64,000 bases of DNA, from contig NC_067200.1 of assembly GCF_000699445.3 (NCBI RefSeq), positions 14,035,256-14,099,255 on the forward strand. The letters run 5' to 3'. This DNA is from Schistosoma haematobium (taxonomy: Eukaryota > Platyhelminthes > Trematoda > Strigeidida > Schistosomatidae). The position numbers and the translations under genes are program-made. Below are positions 1 to 11,109 of this stretch, piece by piece; position 1 is the stretch's first letter; the number at the start of each line of letters is the position of its first letter. A model generated the notes under the pieces. That model was not told where the DNA came from. It saw only the letters and a program-made list of their open reading frames with translations, and did not search any database.

Positions 1-108
1 CACGAACTGACATGAGCAAAAATGTCAAAACGCTATTTAGCCAATTGGATAGATGAATTTCATATGATAATCTAAGACCTGTTTCTTCCATAAATTAATA
101 GTCTTGTT
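1..108. mobile_element. Merlin-type MITE, right end only (cut by the window edge)
   Basis: The segment matches the right half of the MITE at 16126-16377, including the stretch about a block of cells with gctatttagcc, gatgaatttca and the terminal piece ccataaattaatagtcttg. Its end resembles the terminal inverted repeat of the Merlin transposon at 4414-5496. The left half lies outside the window. It is non-coding. Confidence 0.6.
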
Positions 109-227
109 ACAATTTCTACTAAATTTTATACTAAATAAATCGAATTCGCTTTTTTTACAGATTCCAAATTTAACATTTTAATATGACTCAATAATTGACT
201 AATACATGTTAGATAATTCTGATGCTT

Positions 228-775
228 AATCATTATCGCAAGAGCGGCATATATACAACTGAAGAACATCTGAAATTCAAAACAACTGTCAACCAACACC
301 AAGGTCAGGATTTTCATTACAAACATCAAGACAGTTCTATCGTATGGGGCGGAAACTTGGAGAACTACGAAAGCAATCATCTAGAAGATACAGGTGTTTA
401 TTAACAGTTGTCTACGCAAAATACTTCGGATCAGTTGGCCAGACACTACTAGCAACAACCTATTGTGGGAGAAAACAAACCAGATCCCAGCGGAGGAAGA
501 AATCAGGAAGAAGCGCTGGAAGTGGATAGGACACACATTGAGGAAAGCACCCAACTGCGTCACAAGACAAGCCGTCACATGGAATCCTCAAGGCCAAAAG
601 AGGAGAAGAGGAAGACCAAAGAACACATTACGCCGGGAAATGGAAATAGACATGAGAAAAATGAACAAGAATTGGATGGGACTAGAAAAGAAGGCCCAGG
701 ACAGAGTGGGTTGGAGAATGCTGGTCAGAGGCCTATGCTCCATTGGGAGTAACAGGCGTAAGTAAGTAAGTAAGT
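228..775 (+). pseudogene. RTE-type non-LTR retrotransposon, 3' end of ORF2
   Basis: Translating with one frame shift near position 390 gives the C-terminal part of the RTE (SR2-like) reverse transcriptase polyprotein: the NSKQ-ST segment, the [11 protein letters not shown] block, the [12 protein letters not shown] block and the terminal MLVRGLCS segment. The copy is 5'-truncated and ends in a GTAA tandem repeat at about 757-775. The reading frame stops inside that tail (AAG TAA). The same family recurs at 1653-3205, 16978-17515, 23790-24305, 25622-25785 and 52143-54700. Confidence 0.8.
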
Positions 776-1071
776 TAATCATTATCCTGAATAATATGAA
801 TCGGATAGAACAATAAACTTGAGCTATCAGTATAAAATCTTTTATTTTTAATTTGAAGTTTCATTTAGTAACCTAGACATTATTGATCTGTTTAGAACGA
901 TTAAACATCGCTTCATACTGTCTAATTGAAAGGTAATTTTTTTGGTTAGAAAATTAGTTTATAGTTGACTGGTCTATTCTTTCATCATCTATTTGGCTCA
1001 AGTATAAGTTTTCACTCATAACACTGTAATGATAATAATTCTTTGGAATTAAAAAAATAAAAACTTAAATG

Positions 1072-1260
1072 GTGGAGAAGATTTGTAGCTCAGGTGGATG
1101 ATGTTGATGGAGTTTTGTTCTCTGAGATGGATGGTTTGGTCGTGAAGCTTTCATCGTTCTTCTGAACGACATCATCAGCACAAACTTCAGATAGAAGTGA
1201 CGTGTTCGAATTTCTCCATACGCGTTTCACAGCTTGGTCTGTACATCTCGACGTTGATTG
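1072..1260 (-). repeat. Penelope-like terminal repeat fragment, copy 1
   Basis: Dispersed repeat also present at 11110-11275, 13885-14015 and 16440-16625. Read on the minus strand it holds CTGATGA, a perfect 6 bp hairpin (TCGTTC / GAACGA) and GAAA within 30 nt (1149-1178), an arrangement like the ends of Penelope-like elements. It also translates openly over about 40 codons (NTSLLSEVCADDVVQ), but I see no recognisable domain. Assignment to Penelope is inferred from the motif only. Confidence 0.45.
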
Positions 1261-1652
1261 GTTCTTATTGACCTTAAATTTGTCATTGACAATGACAAAA
1301 AAAAACTTAAATCTTAGATTTGATTTGTACCGGCACTGTATTGTGAACTCATGAGAACAACTAAATGAGATAAACATTCTTGTATAAATACGAAGTATTC
1401 AGTAATTCATTAAGATTATTATCAGTCATTGACTGAAATGATTTAAATAACCAATTTATATATTTTGTTTGATTTAATATAGTTAAAGTTCGATTCTTAT
1501 GGTTCACTAGTCAATAAGATGAACCACTTAATAAAACAAAAGAAATAAGCGTATGTTTAAATAAAAACTGCAAAACTAAAGCTACTTATCTAACTGCATA
1601 AATAGTATATTTAATGTAAACAAGAATAGAATATTTATTATTATGTAACAAT

Positions 1653-3205
1653 ATTTGAATAATGTAATAAGAAGACGAAAATTATCAGAGCTATATATCA
1701 CAACACCAACGATCGAAGAAATCCGAATGGACATCAGACAAATCAAGAACGGGAAAGCACCAAAACCTGACAATATACCAGCTGAAGCACTGAAGTTAGA
1801 CACCGAAGTAACTACAAACATGCTTCATCTTCAATTCAAGAAAACTTAGGAGGAGGAACAAATGTGGATGGACTGGAAAGAAGGACACCTCGTCAAGATT
1901 CCAAAGAAAGGAGATCTGAGCAAATGCGAAAACTACAGAGGCATCACACTACTGTCAATACCAGGGAAAGTCTTCAACGGAGTGTTGTTAAACCGGATGA
2001 AAGATGTAGTAGACGCCCAACTTCGAGATCAACAAGCTGGATTCCGTAAGGATCGGTCGTGCACAGACAAAATTGTGACACTACGGATCACCGTCGAGCA
2101 GTCAGTTGAGTGAAACTCGTCACTGTACATCAACTTCATTGATTATGAAAAGGCGTTTAACAGTGTAAATAGGAGAACATTATGGAAACATCTTCGACAC
2201 TACGGAGTTCGTGAGGTGATTGTCAACAATATCCGGAACTCATACGACATATTACAGTGCAAAGTAGTGCATGGAGGACAGCTGACAGATGCATTCCAAG
2301 TAAGGACCGGAGTCAGACGTGGCTGTCTACTCTCCCCCTTTCTCCTTCTTCTGGTGGTCGACTGGATTATGAATACAATGGACAGCTCAGAACCAATTAG
2401 ATGATTTAGACTTCGCAGATAACCTAGCCCTCCTATCCCATACACACCAACAAATGCGGATAAAGACAGTCAGTGAAGCAGCAGTCTCTGCATCAGTAGG
2501 CCTTAACATACACAAGGTGAAAACCAAGGTCCTCGAATACAACACGGAGAACAGCAATCCAATCACACTTGATGGCGAAACTCTGGAATATGTAGAATCC
2601 TTCACATACCTGGGAAGCATTATTGATGAACAAGAAGGATCAGATGCCGACGTAAAGGCGAGAATTGGCAAAGCAAGTGACGCATTCCTTCAATTGAAGG
2701 ACATATGGAACTCAAAACAACAGTCAACCAATATCAGAGTCACAATCTTCAATGAGAACGTCAATACAGTACTACTGTATGGAGCTGAAACATCGAGAAC
2801 AACTACAACCATCATGAAGAAGGTACAAGTGTTTATAAATAGCTGTCTATGCAAGATACTCAACATCCATCGGGCGGATACCATCAGCAACAGCCTACTG
2901 TTGGAAAGGACAAACCAGCTTCCAGCTAAGGGGGGACTTAGGAAAAGACGATGGAAATGGATAGGACATATATCACGCAAATCATGAAACTGCATCACGA
3001 GACAAGCCCTATCTTGTAATGCTGAAGGGAAGTGTAAAAGTGGAAGTCCAAAGAACACATTACGTCGAGAAATAGAAGTAGATATGGAAAGGATGAATAA
3101 GAACTGGAAAGAGTTGGAAATGATTGTCGAGGACAGGGTTGGATGGAGAATTCTGGTGAGCGGCGCATGCTCCTTCACGAGGAGTAACAGTCGTAAGTAA
3201 GTAAA
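1653..3205 (+). pseudogene. RTE-type reverse transcriptase, 5'-truncated and dead
   Basis: The translation begins in the RT N-terminal block (IRQIKNGKAPKPDNIPAEAL), continues through the finger motif (KCENYRGITLLS), the QAGFRKDRSCTD block and the palm, and ends in the C-terminal WIGH block and a GTAAGTAA tail. It is broken by several stops and shifts (for example TGA at about 2111). Both catalytic palm motifs are damaged: the first reads YEKAFNSV where DYEKAFDSV is expected, and the FADD box reads FADN (about 2407-2420). No endonuclease domain remains, so 5' truncation occurred at insertion. It is a dead copy. Confidence 0.85.
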
Positions 3206-3357
3206 AAGTATTTGAGGAGGAAGGAGTAATCGTGATTTACAAATTAGGATGACTAAACCTGTACATAAATGGTTACAAGAAACAAATAAAATCCAATGAT
3301 CCATCAAGAGTAAGTGATAAGCATCTATCGAACTCTGTTCACATTATGTAGTTAACA

Positions 3358-3650
3358 AAAACTCAGGTGACGGGAACCAAATTAATGTTTAATGAAAAAT
3401 TACAGAACGGCTTCATAAAATATGAGAACTATATATTAAATATATTGTTTAAACATCTTTCCATTGTCCTTTACATACCTCATGATTATTTTACTTTTGT
3501 TGTTATTACAATTACTCTCTTTTTACATTTCTTTTTCTATTCAATTCGATCTTCTCAGTCTTCTGCAGCTAGACATTCCACTTCTGATTGATGTTACTTA
3601 CTACTAATACCTGTCAACATAAGTGGCGTACGCCACAATATTAGTTTATC
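3358..3650 (-). mobile_element. LTR fragment, Gypsy-like family
   Basis: On the minus strand the segment starts with TGTGGCGTACGCCACTTATG and continues like the LTRs at 8221-8735 and 9311-10500 (the block CTTATGTTGACA-TAGTAGTA, then a purine-rich AAGACTGAGAAGATCGAA block, then ATTTTATGAAGCCGTTCTGTAAT). It is a solo or truncated LTR with no internal region next to it. Linking it to the gag fragment at 14326-14739 is inference. Confidence 0.5.
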
Positions 3651-3788
3651 ATCCAGTGTGACGAAATTTACACTGTTTTACGTATTACATTTGTCTAGTT
3701 AACCTTTTATTCTTTCATATATAAATGTTCCCAACAAGTATATGTGTAATTTCATTGCCAATAGTTGAAACCATGAATTAATTGAAAA

Positions 3789-3975
3789 TAGGTCGCCATA
3801 GAAAACCTGGAAGCACTGGACGGCTGTCTAGTCCTACTGTGGGACTCCTCAGCAATGCGCATCCATGATCCCACCTAGTGAGACTCGAACCCAGGACCTA
3901 TCAGTCTCGCGCGCGAGCGCTTAACCATTCGACCACTGAACTAGCCGGCATCCAACGGTGTTAATGTCTAACTTC
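3789..3975 (-). mobile_element. tRNA-derived SINE, family A, copy 1 (minus)
   Basis: Minus-strand Pol III promoter: an A-box-like segment (TTCAGTGGTCGAATGGTTAAG) and a B box (GGTTCGAGTC). Downstream is the family's hammerhead region; here the GAAA core element is changed to TAGA, so this copy should not self-cleave. Family members are listed at 7355, 12165, 15518, 15692, 18805, 21265, 36300, 37105, 39780 and 39935. Confidence 0.75.
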
Positions 3976-4413
3976 AACTAATCCAAGAAATTGCGCCACC
4001 ACACACCATTGTTTAAAATATATTCAGCTAATATATCACATAGTTCTGAAAATCTTTGTATTCTTCTTCGAAATTCATCAAAGGGGACTACTATCACTTA
4101 TATAACAATAATTTCTTTTCAAGAATATTCAATCAGCCAAAAAGTCATTCACATCAAAATAATAAATTAATTCGATGGAAGATAAATGTGATGTAAATAC
4201 AATTATAATTAATAAACTACTGATATGGAAATACGTATATTAGAATGTGTGAGATGGCGGTCAAAGGTATGTATACTCTAAGTATATATATATTCCTATT
4301 CTCCAGAGAATTGAATTATGTAAATATCTAGGATAAATGTAGTCTGTTTTCAGTTGTTATTAGATCTTGATCAAGTCTGTAGGTTGTTCAAATAAGATAG
4401 AAAAGTCAAAATA

Positions 4414-5496
4414 GGCGAGATTCTAATTTATGGACGACCTTTGACCATGACGATTATTAGCCAATCAGAAGACAGTTAGTATAAACTAAAAATATATTAT
4501 AAAAAACTAAAGAATTAAAGTGGATATTCTTCTTTTACATGATTCGAAAACTTATTAAGGTTTGATAGAGGTTCAGAGTTTCTGAAATCATAGTGCATAC
4601 GATATAGAAACTTATCCATATGGCTCCGTAATATTCGACCTCTAAAGCCGTGATACGGTCTTAAAAACTCCTTCAGTCTGGACCACATGGCTCCAATATT
4701 ATTAGTATGAACGTCGGTTGTGGCGCTTGTGCACTGCGACATGATGCACATACCCAAGTCTATGTAGGCATCTATACACTCTCCAATCATCTGTATATAT
4801 CGCAGGCCCCGGCTTCACGTATTCCTTTTTAATTGGTATTATTGTACTTGCTTTCTGGTTTCTGACCCTCTGAAAATGTCCCTTTTGCGTTGATTGATCA
4901 TAAATTCCAAGTACCTGACAGGTATATTTACGGAAGTGCTACTTATCCAGTCTTCCTTAATATTGCGTCTTCTGTTATATTTCCGCTTCCGTACTACTGT
5001 TTCATCTATTTCAACAATATTCCCAACTCTTCCGTACGACTCGTGTAAGCGTGTCATTTTAATTGCACATATATCCCAGCAATACTCATACCACTGCACA
5101 GCTGCAGTCTCAGTAACATCTTCAAATGTTGCAGCCAGTGTTACTGGTGCTTTTACTATCGAATTTACGATATTTATCATGATTTGTCTCAGTCTTAATC
5201 GCGATCGAGCGAAGAAAGTACCCGTTCGAGCAGACTTCTTTATCCAACATAAAGAACACCAAAAGACAATGTCGTCACGATAGTCTGAACACGGTACTGC
5301 AGTCGTTTGATTACCGCAGTCACAAATAAAGGAACTTCTTAGTAGTCCCATCTGTTGAGGTCGTTCAGTAGTCATGTCTTCTCTAAAATCCGCTGTAAAC
5401 CAATCGTACGTGAGCATCAGGTACTGAAATTGACTCCGTGACCTTGAAATCCCTCAAACGCTTCTGATTCGTTCGTCCATAAATTAGAGTCTCACA
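4414..5496 (-). mobile_element. Merlin-superfamily DNA transposon with terminal inverted repeats
   Basis: About 1.08 kb element bounded by inverted repeats: GAGATTCTAATTTATGGACG at 4417-4436 and, read in reverse, GAGACTCTAATTTATGGACG at 5474-5493 (19 of 20 identical). It encloses a broken Merlin (IS1016/ISXO2-like) transposase. No clear 8-9 bp target duplication flanks this copy. MITEs with related ends lie at 1-108, 13275-13564 and 16126-16377. Confidence 0.8.
4515..5417 (-). pseudogene. Merlin (ISXO2-like DDE) transposase, broken
   Basis: The N-terminal part (5417 to about 4839, 192 codons) shows a CxC ... CSLC zinc-ribbon-like region followed by SARTGTFFARSRL, typical of the family, and the first catalytic acid in IVEIDETVVRKRKYNRRR. 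The middle part, with the second acid (YTDDWRVYRC), lies in another frame around 4750-4835. The C-terminal part (4790-4515) has DVHTNNIGAMWSRLKEFL. So at least two frame breaks are present. In this family the last motif normally reads N-x-IE-x-W; here GAA has become GGA, replacing the third catalytic Glu with Gly. The gene is therefore doubly dead. The family name is known from motif recognition; activity loss is inferred. Confidence 0.82.
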
Positions 5497-6440
5497 TGTT
5501 TCGCTGAAAAAAAAAGAAAAACTAATGCTCACTATCAATATTATGAATAATCAGATTCAGAAATAAAATTCAACTTATTTTAATGATAAAATTATCATTA
5601 GAATAATAAACTTAAATCTGTGACTGAGATTTGAACTTTCAGATCAGAATTTTGAGATCGTATTATGTTTTCAGGATTAGAATGAAGAGTTTATGAGTTC
5701 AGATTTGATATTGAACTTTATAATCAATCTATATTTACTCTATATATCTTAATTTTAAATCATAATAATCAACTTCTCCATTAGTTCTAGTATAATTAAT
5801 CATTCAATTTATCATTATTCAACTACTAATCAATGATTGTAATCTCCATATAAGTATCTTTATTAATTCTAATGATGTATATCGTTATATTCTTTATTAC
5901 TGTTAGCTATATCTGTCCCATTTTCACTTTCTAACTAACTTTGCTTATTACCAGTCCTTCACTACATGTCTTTTTTTGGCAAACACGAAAACGATGTTAA
6001 TAATAAAGTGATGATAATAAAATGTTCAATAAACATCTAATTTTAGTACAACTGTTGATATTCTTGGATGATACAATGATAGACTGTGCTTTCTGAAAAA
6101 TCATTTAATGTCGAAATGACTGCTACAGATACACAGTTCGAAAATCTATCTAATCAGACTGCTAATAAGTTTAACTTTATTTTTGAAAAAAATGTATGTA
6201 TACATGATTCCAAGAAATTATTTGAGTATTTGAAATGTTGAGGTATCCAAAGAGTCGGAATTCTGATTACTTTCAAATATATTTTGAGTAATGGAAACGA
6301 GAATGAAACAATTGGTTTACCATGAATTTAGAGCATTTTAGAGATAGTAGAATTGATCTACTAAAATGTTACAAAACATAGTTTTATAACCTCATTTTAA
6401 GTAGTAATGGGAGACAGTGAGTAACGTTTAGTAGTAATAT
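5497..6440. other. AT-rich intergenic stretch, no gene seen
   Basis: Low-complexity AT-rich DNA with stops in all frames. I recognise no repeat family or coding domain here. Confidence 0.6.
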
Positions 6441-6975
6441 GCCCCCAAATGCCCTGGTACGGTCGAGGGTAGGGAGAATCAGCTTCCCCTTTCGAAATTA
6501 TCTCACATGGCCATGCGTATACAGCCACTGTCAGAGCAGTCCTATTTACTGCCTTCTCGCAACAGTGGTGTTGTTTACGAAATCGAGGGGACAAAAGGCG
6601 AATTTCAGGAGCTCTGATTAGGTTGGTGGACACAGAGGATCCACCTAGGGAAGTTGGAAAACCCTCATCCCAATTCAGTGGTGCACATGGGCTCTAGGAT
6701 CCAGGGGAAACAAATGACGTATGAACCAGTTATTGGTCACCGGCTACCATAGGACTGCATCTCCTAACGTTTCTCCACTGCTTTGTGGATTAGACCTTCA
6801 GGTCAAAAGCCCCGAGTGTGCCCCCCTAAGAAAACCACCTGCTTCGGTTTAGGCACAGGGCAGTATCAAAGCCGTCACACAAATCAATGATAACTGCCAC
6901 TGGCCTCATTGTTATTTTGTGGCTCATATGTATTTGGTGCCCCCTTGTACCAATGTTTATGCGTTCAAATAAATA
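6441..6975 (+). mobile_element. ~518 bp retroposon (family E), copy 1
   Basis: Starts with GCCCCCAAATGCCCTGGTAC like the copies at 28106 and 37974, and ends in the tail TTGTACCAATGTTTATGCG followed by AAATAAATAA. It is the most diverged full-length copy. Its last ~65 nt match the 3' end of the LINE-type element at 48770-49180, suggesting mobilisation by that LINE. Confidence 0.75.
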
Positions 6976-7354
6976 ACGCAGTACTAACCATATGATTTGC
7001 AAGTAATAAATGTGCGAATTACATATTGCAGATTTCTGTACATCTGTAAGGGAAAGACATAACATAGCAACTTTGCATATTACTTAAAAATCAAATGTTA
7101 TACAACTCTGGAAAATTGTTATTTACCCATCGATTTTCATTCTTTTAATGTATTACCAGTATGAATTATTATGCCACTAGTCACTGCTACGTTGATGATC
7201 AGATGTTATAGAGTATATAGTGACTGAGAATATTTATAATAATCAATACCTTCGTCAACAGTTAATCACATTTAATGTGTTAATTCACATATTACTAATA
7301 TAGGGTTGTGGAGATTGTTGATTTTAGATTGATATCATGCATAGATGGATGTTG
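6976..7354. other. Intergenic spacer, nothing recognised
   Basis: AT-rich sequence without a recognisable repeat or coding potential. Confidence 0.5.
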
Positions 7355-7690
7355 AACCATCATTGAACACCTGAAAGCACTGAATGGCCGTTTCGTCCTG
7401 ACATGCGACTCCTTACCAGTGTGCATGTACACTCCCGCACACGGTACTCGAACCCAGGATCTTCAGTCTCGCCCGTGAATACTTAACCTGTAGACCACTG
7501 AGCCAGCATTCAACGATGTCAATGTCTTACTCCAGAGGTTAAGTGTTAATGGGCAGCAACAAAGGTCCTGGGTTCGAGTATCGTGTGTGGAATCGTGGAT
7601 GCGCACTGGTAAGGAGTCCCATACTAAGACGAATCGGCCGTTCAGTGCTTCTAGTTTCTCAATGGTGATCTATCATTAATTCATTCGTAA
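7355..7690. mobile_element. SINE family A, head-to-head inverted pair
   Basis: A minus copy (about 7355-7530) abuts a plus copy (about 7533-7690), joined at their tRNA-like 5' ends. In both, the hammerhead core CTGAGGA is changed to GTAAGGA. The plus copy also has GAAT in place of GAAA. Both should be inactive as ribozymes. Confidence 0.75.
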
Positions 7691-7854
7691 TATCAATCTA
7701 AATTCGCGTACTATTGAGTTATAAACCAATTATATGTAGAGCGAGTATTTTAATGAAATTTTAAGAAGATAAAGTGGCGTTATTTGAGACATTTTCATCC
7801 TCTGTTATCTTGAATCTTAAAAAATAAGAATCCAACTATATATTGATGAGAAGC

Positions 7855-8000
7855 TATACTTTCAAATGAAGTCCAGGATACCATTGCTAGCCACCATCCA
7901 TCTTTGCTTATGATGCATGCGACTTTGTACAACATCGAGACAATCCGCATAAAATGCACGTATACTAGTAAGAAACTGATCAAATGCAGTACTAAACATC
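7855..8000 (+). repeat. SM-alpha-type repeat, 3' part only
   Basis: Matches the 3' half of the SM-alpha-type units at 11575 and 22690: GTCCAGGATACCATTGCTAG, CATCCATCTTTGCTTATGAT and GCATGCGACTTTGTACAAC. The hammerhead core itself is not recognisable here. Confidence 0.6.
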
Positions 8001-8220
8001 AATGGGAATATTTATACAACTAATGTAAAAATGAATTCCATTTAATTATAAAAATCAAATGGCTAGTTCAAAAGAGGTAGAAGTGAAAAGACATGATCAA
8101 CTGAGTTCAAATATGTAGGAAGTAAAGCAGTCACCCATTAGTGTCATTTGAAGATTGTTGCATAATATGGCGAACTGATGAAACATACTACTGTGATATC
8201 TATTACTAGAACTGTGGTGT

Positions 8221-8735
8221 ATGCTACTCATGTCGACAGATAAATTTGTAAATGAGGTAATCAATGTATGGTTTTCACATTTTACAAAAGGACTCTGTAA
8301 TTTTGCATTAAACAATAAATTAGTTCTCCCTACGTGGGTTCGCCGCCATTATACTTGGTGTTACTGCCAACCGGGAGACAAAGAGGGCACAGTTCTGTGG
8401 ACGCCTTTGCAAAGCCTGGAAAGTAGGTGCTAATCTGGTACGGGAAGGTAAAGTCAAGTGGAGTAATCTGGTAGAACAGCTCTAGCTCTAGCGGTTGCTG
8501 TCGACATACCGAAGCAATGAGACATGCGGCTGCTAGGCAGACATCGGATTTAGATGGTCCTGGGCGTCGATACTTCTACGGAGGTCAGTGCAACGATCAA
8601 CCCGGGGAGCGTGCCACACACTGTGGTAAGGAATAAAGTGGCACGACGAACAGAATAACTGTAAGAACGACTATTTAAAGAGGAGACGAGTGTGTTGTAT
8701 GCTACTTATGTCAAGAGACAATAAACTTGTTTCCC
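8221..8735 (+). mobile_element. LTR-like repeat, solo copy
   Basis: Begins GTGTATGCTACTCATGTCGA and ends against a second GTGTTGTATGCTACTTATGTC at about 8694-8714. The middle (TTTTACAAAAGGACTCTGTAAT, then a cttggtgttactgccaacc segment) aligns with the LTRs at 9311-10190 and 10191-10500. A GC-richer stretch at 8340-8680 may be adjoining leader sequence. No gag or pol follows. Confidence 0.45.
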
Positions 8736-9310
8736 TATCTGGGCTATTTGACAAGAGTCACTTAGTGATTCTAACTGTTAAATTTTCTTCAATTTGAACA
8801 TCTAAGTTACAACAATTCACACACACACACACACTCTCAATACAATAATCCAATTGTTCATGTTTATATTTCAAAAAAGAATTTTTAATCCAAACCAAAT
8901 AATTCATTCGTTTACTTTAAAGAAATACAATTTAAGTTGAATTATATCAAGAAAAATGAAAAGAAAAAAAGAAAAAGAAGAAAAAACAAGTCAAAATGGT
9001 TGTTTATATTTCATAGTTTCTATGCCAAATGGATTAGATTTTTATACACTAGAGATGAATTTTCAATATTCTAACAGGTTATGAAGTTATTTTTCTAAAA
9101 AAAAAGAAAAAGAGAAAAAAAATAAAGTAGAAACAGATAAACAAACATTGGAAAGTTTTTTGTGAAGCAGATCTAATTTTTATCTAATAAATTAAAATGG
9201 TAACGTAGATTGAAGTAAATAAGTTGGAAATTCAAAACATCAAAATTAAATCTTATGATTATGTTATGAATAAATAAGGAAATAGATTAAGATTTTTTTA
9301 AAAAGTAGTG
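8736..9310. other. Intergenic, with a (CA)n microsatellite
   Basis: Holds a short (AC)n run at 8817-8834 and purine-rich low-complexity sequence. No gene seen. Confidence 0.6.
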
Positions 9311-10190
9311 TGTGCCACTGATGTTGACTGATATAAGTAGTATGTTGAGATTAGATGGTGGTTGGAGGTAGTCGACAGGAAACTCTGAACCCGGCTTTCG
9401 TGCTACTTGGCAATCGTTAGCAAGGTGTACCTGTAATCTTGAGGGAACTGATGCTCCCTGACGGATTCGATCCAGTGTCAACCAGCTTCACAGTCAGAGA
9501 CATTACCACTGAGCTATCAGGGCCGCGAATGACCTCTTGTAAGACTGAGATGTAATCACAATTGATTGATCACTGGGTGGTGATCAATGTCATGTGTGTC
9601 AAGTCCTTATTTAGTGCAGATCGAATGCTATCGACCATGTTGGAATGTGGCCACTAGTCTAGGTGATTCGACATTGCGGGTCCAGGGTTTCCTGTCGACT
9701 ACCTCCAACCACCATCTAATCCCAATATATAGTGCCCGCAATGTCGAGTCACCTAGACTAGTGGCCACATTCCAACATGGTCGATAGCATTCGATCTGCA
9801 CTAAATAAGGACTTGACACACATGACATTGATCATCACCCAGTGATCAATCAATTGTGATAAGTAGTATGTATCATGAATCAAAAGTAGAGTGTCGTGTT
9901 GGAAGAAGGTTAAGAAGATCAAAGGAAAGAGAGCGAGAACAGAGAGTAATGGATGTGATAACGAAGATATAATCAAGTCTGAGTCGACTGATTGAAATCT
10001 TGCAAATGACGTATTTACTGCATGGTTCTCAGATTTTACTAAGATGTTCTGTAATTGTGTGTTCAACACACATTTGATTGTCTCCACTTGTGTTCTCGTT
10101 CAGTAAATTTGGTGTCGCTGCTAACCAGGAGGGAGAAAGGGTGCTATTCTGCGGATGGCAATACATGTCTGTAATTGAGATGCTAGTTGA
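9311..10190 (+). mobile_element. LTR interrupted by the palindromic element
   Basis: The LTR start (GTGTGTGCCACTGATGTTGA) at about 9310 continues at 9871 after the insertion at 9346-9858. The 12 bp ATAAGTAGTATG stands on both sides of the insert (9334-9345 and 9859-9870) as a target-site duplication. The right part carries the purine-rich block and TTTTACTAAGATGTTCTGTA seen in the neighbouring LTR. Confidence 0.55.
9346..9858 (-). mobile_element. Palindromic tRNA-like element (family P), copy 1
   Basis: 513 bp element beginning TTGAGATTAGATGGTGGTTG and ending with CAATCAATTGTG. On the minus strand it contains a Pol III-like A box (TAGCTCAGTGGTA, 9504-9516) and B box (GGATCGAATCC, 9463-9473). 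The right half is a near-perfect inverted repeat with arms of over 100 nt (about 9555-9680 and 9735-9855), and the left-end segment is repeated inverted at about 9688-9722. It is flanked by the 12 bp direct repeat ATAAGTAGTATG. Confidence 0.75.
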
Positions 10191-10500
10191 TGTGATATGT
10201 GCTACTTTTAATGACATAAGTAATATATGACGCTAGTTTGAAATAGAATGTCTGACAGCAGAAGGTTAAGAAGATTTAGGAGGAACGAACGGGAACAGAA
10301 AGCAATTGGTATGGAAATGCAGGAACAATGGAGTGTGAGACGATTCACTGATATTTGCAAAAGGAACAGTAAAGTTTGTGACAATTGATTGACATTTTGC
10401 AAATTGAGTATTCACTGTACAGTTCTCAGATTTTGCTAAGGAATTCTGTAATACATTCGATTATGTCCACTTGTGTTCTCGTTCACTACGATTGTTGTGT
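10191..10500 (+). mobile_element. Second LTR copy in tandem
   Basis: Starts TGTGATATGTGCTACTTTTA and repeats the block order of the preceding LTR (purine-rich segment, then GATTTTGCTAAGGAATTCTG, then CCACTTGTGTTCTCGTTCA). Two LTRs with no internal region between them point to recombination or truncation. Confidence 0.5.
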
Positions 10501-10769
10501 ATTTATACAGCATTCAATGATAATTCATGTATGGTTTAAACTAAACACTTGTAAACAGACTGAAAATCACTGGCATTTGTTTATTTTCCGTACTATAAAA
10601 CAGTGTTTATTAAATAGAATATAGGTTTTTTTTGCTTTTAGTTATTTATAAGTAGTACGTATGTATTATTGCAAAAGTATCTAAATTGAAATTTACATCT
10701 TGGATAAGAAAATGACGTCATTACATGTTTAAGAATTGTTTTAGTTCATAGGAGATATTAACATTGATA

Positions 10770-11010
10770 ATAAGCTTCCGAAGGAACTCGGCTTTCACCG
10801 TGAGGCGTCATATTTTTTCTCAATGAAGACCTTCTAACTCCCAAGGCAGAGTTTAAATAGTTCGAATTATTTTTTCTGGTTAGCGCTTTTTTAGCGAGTT
10901 AGATTTCTACGGGATTGGGTCCCTAACCTCATACCCAACCCTTCTCCTTTACCCAGGCTTGGGACCGGCAGTAACTCTAGAAGAGCTACAGGCGGAGTTG
11001 GTAAAACATT
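10770..11010 (+). repeat. Dispersed repeat family F, copy 1
   Basis: Shares GGTTAGCGCTTTTTTAGCGA, CCCAACCCTTCTCC and GGCTTGGGACCGGCAGTAAC with copies at 20098-20245 and (minus) 22045-22170. Its left part resembles the segment near 44060-44110 (GTGAGGCGTNATATTTT). Probably a piece of a retroelement leader; the class is not certain. Confidence 0.5.
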
Positions 11011-11109
11011 CCTAACAGATAATTCATTCATTGGATTCTTTTGAAAATCATTTCAGTTTGTAATAAGATCTTTTCTCAGTTCTGCATACTTTATGCATAG
11101 ATCAGTTAA

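Noticed and set aside
3840..3960. tRNA-like segments with A and B boxes (also 7450, 15700, 18900, 21280)
   Set aside because: They do not fold into complete tRNAs with acceptor stems and are parts of dispersed SINEs.
8817..8834. CRISPR-like or tandem array
   Set aside because: It is a dinucleotide microsatellite; no spaced repeats of any kind that resemble CRISPR occur in the window.
9587..9828. Two overlapping open frames on opposite strands coding for the same 31-residue start
   Set aside because: They are a by-product of the palindrome in the family P element, not genes.
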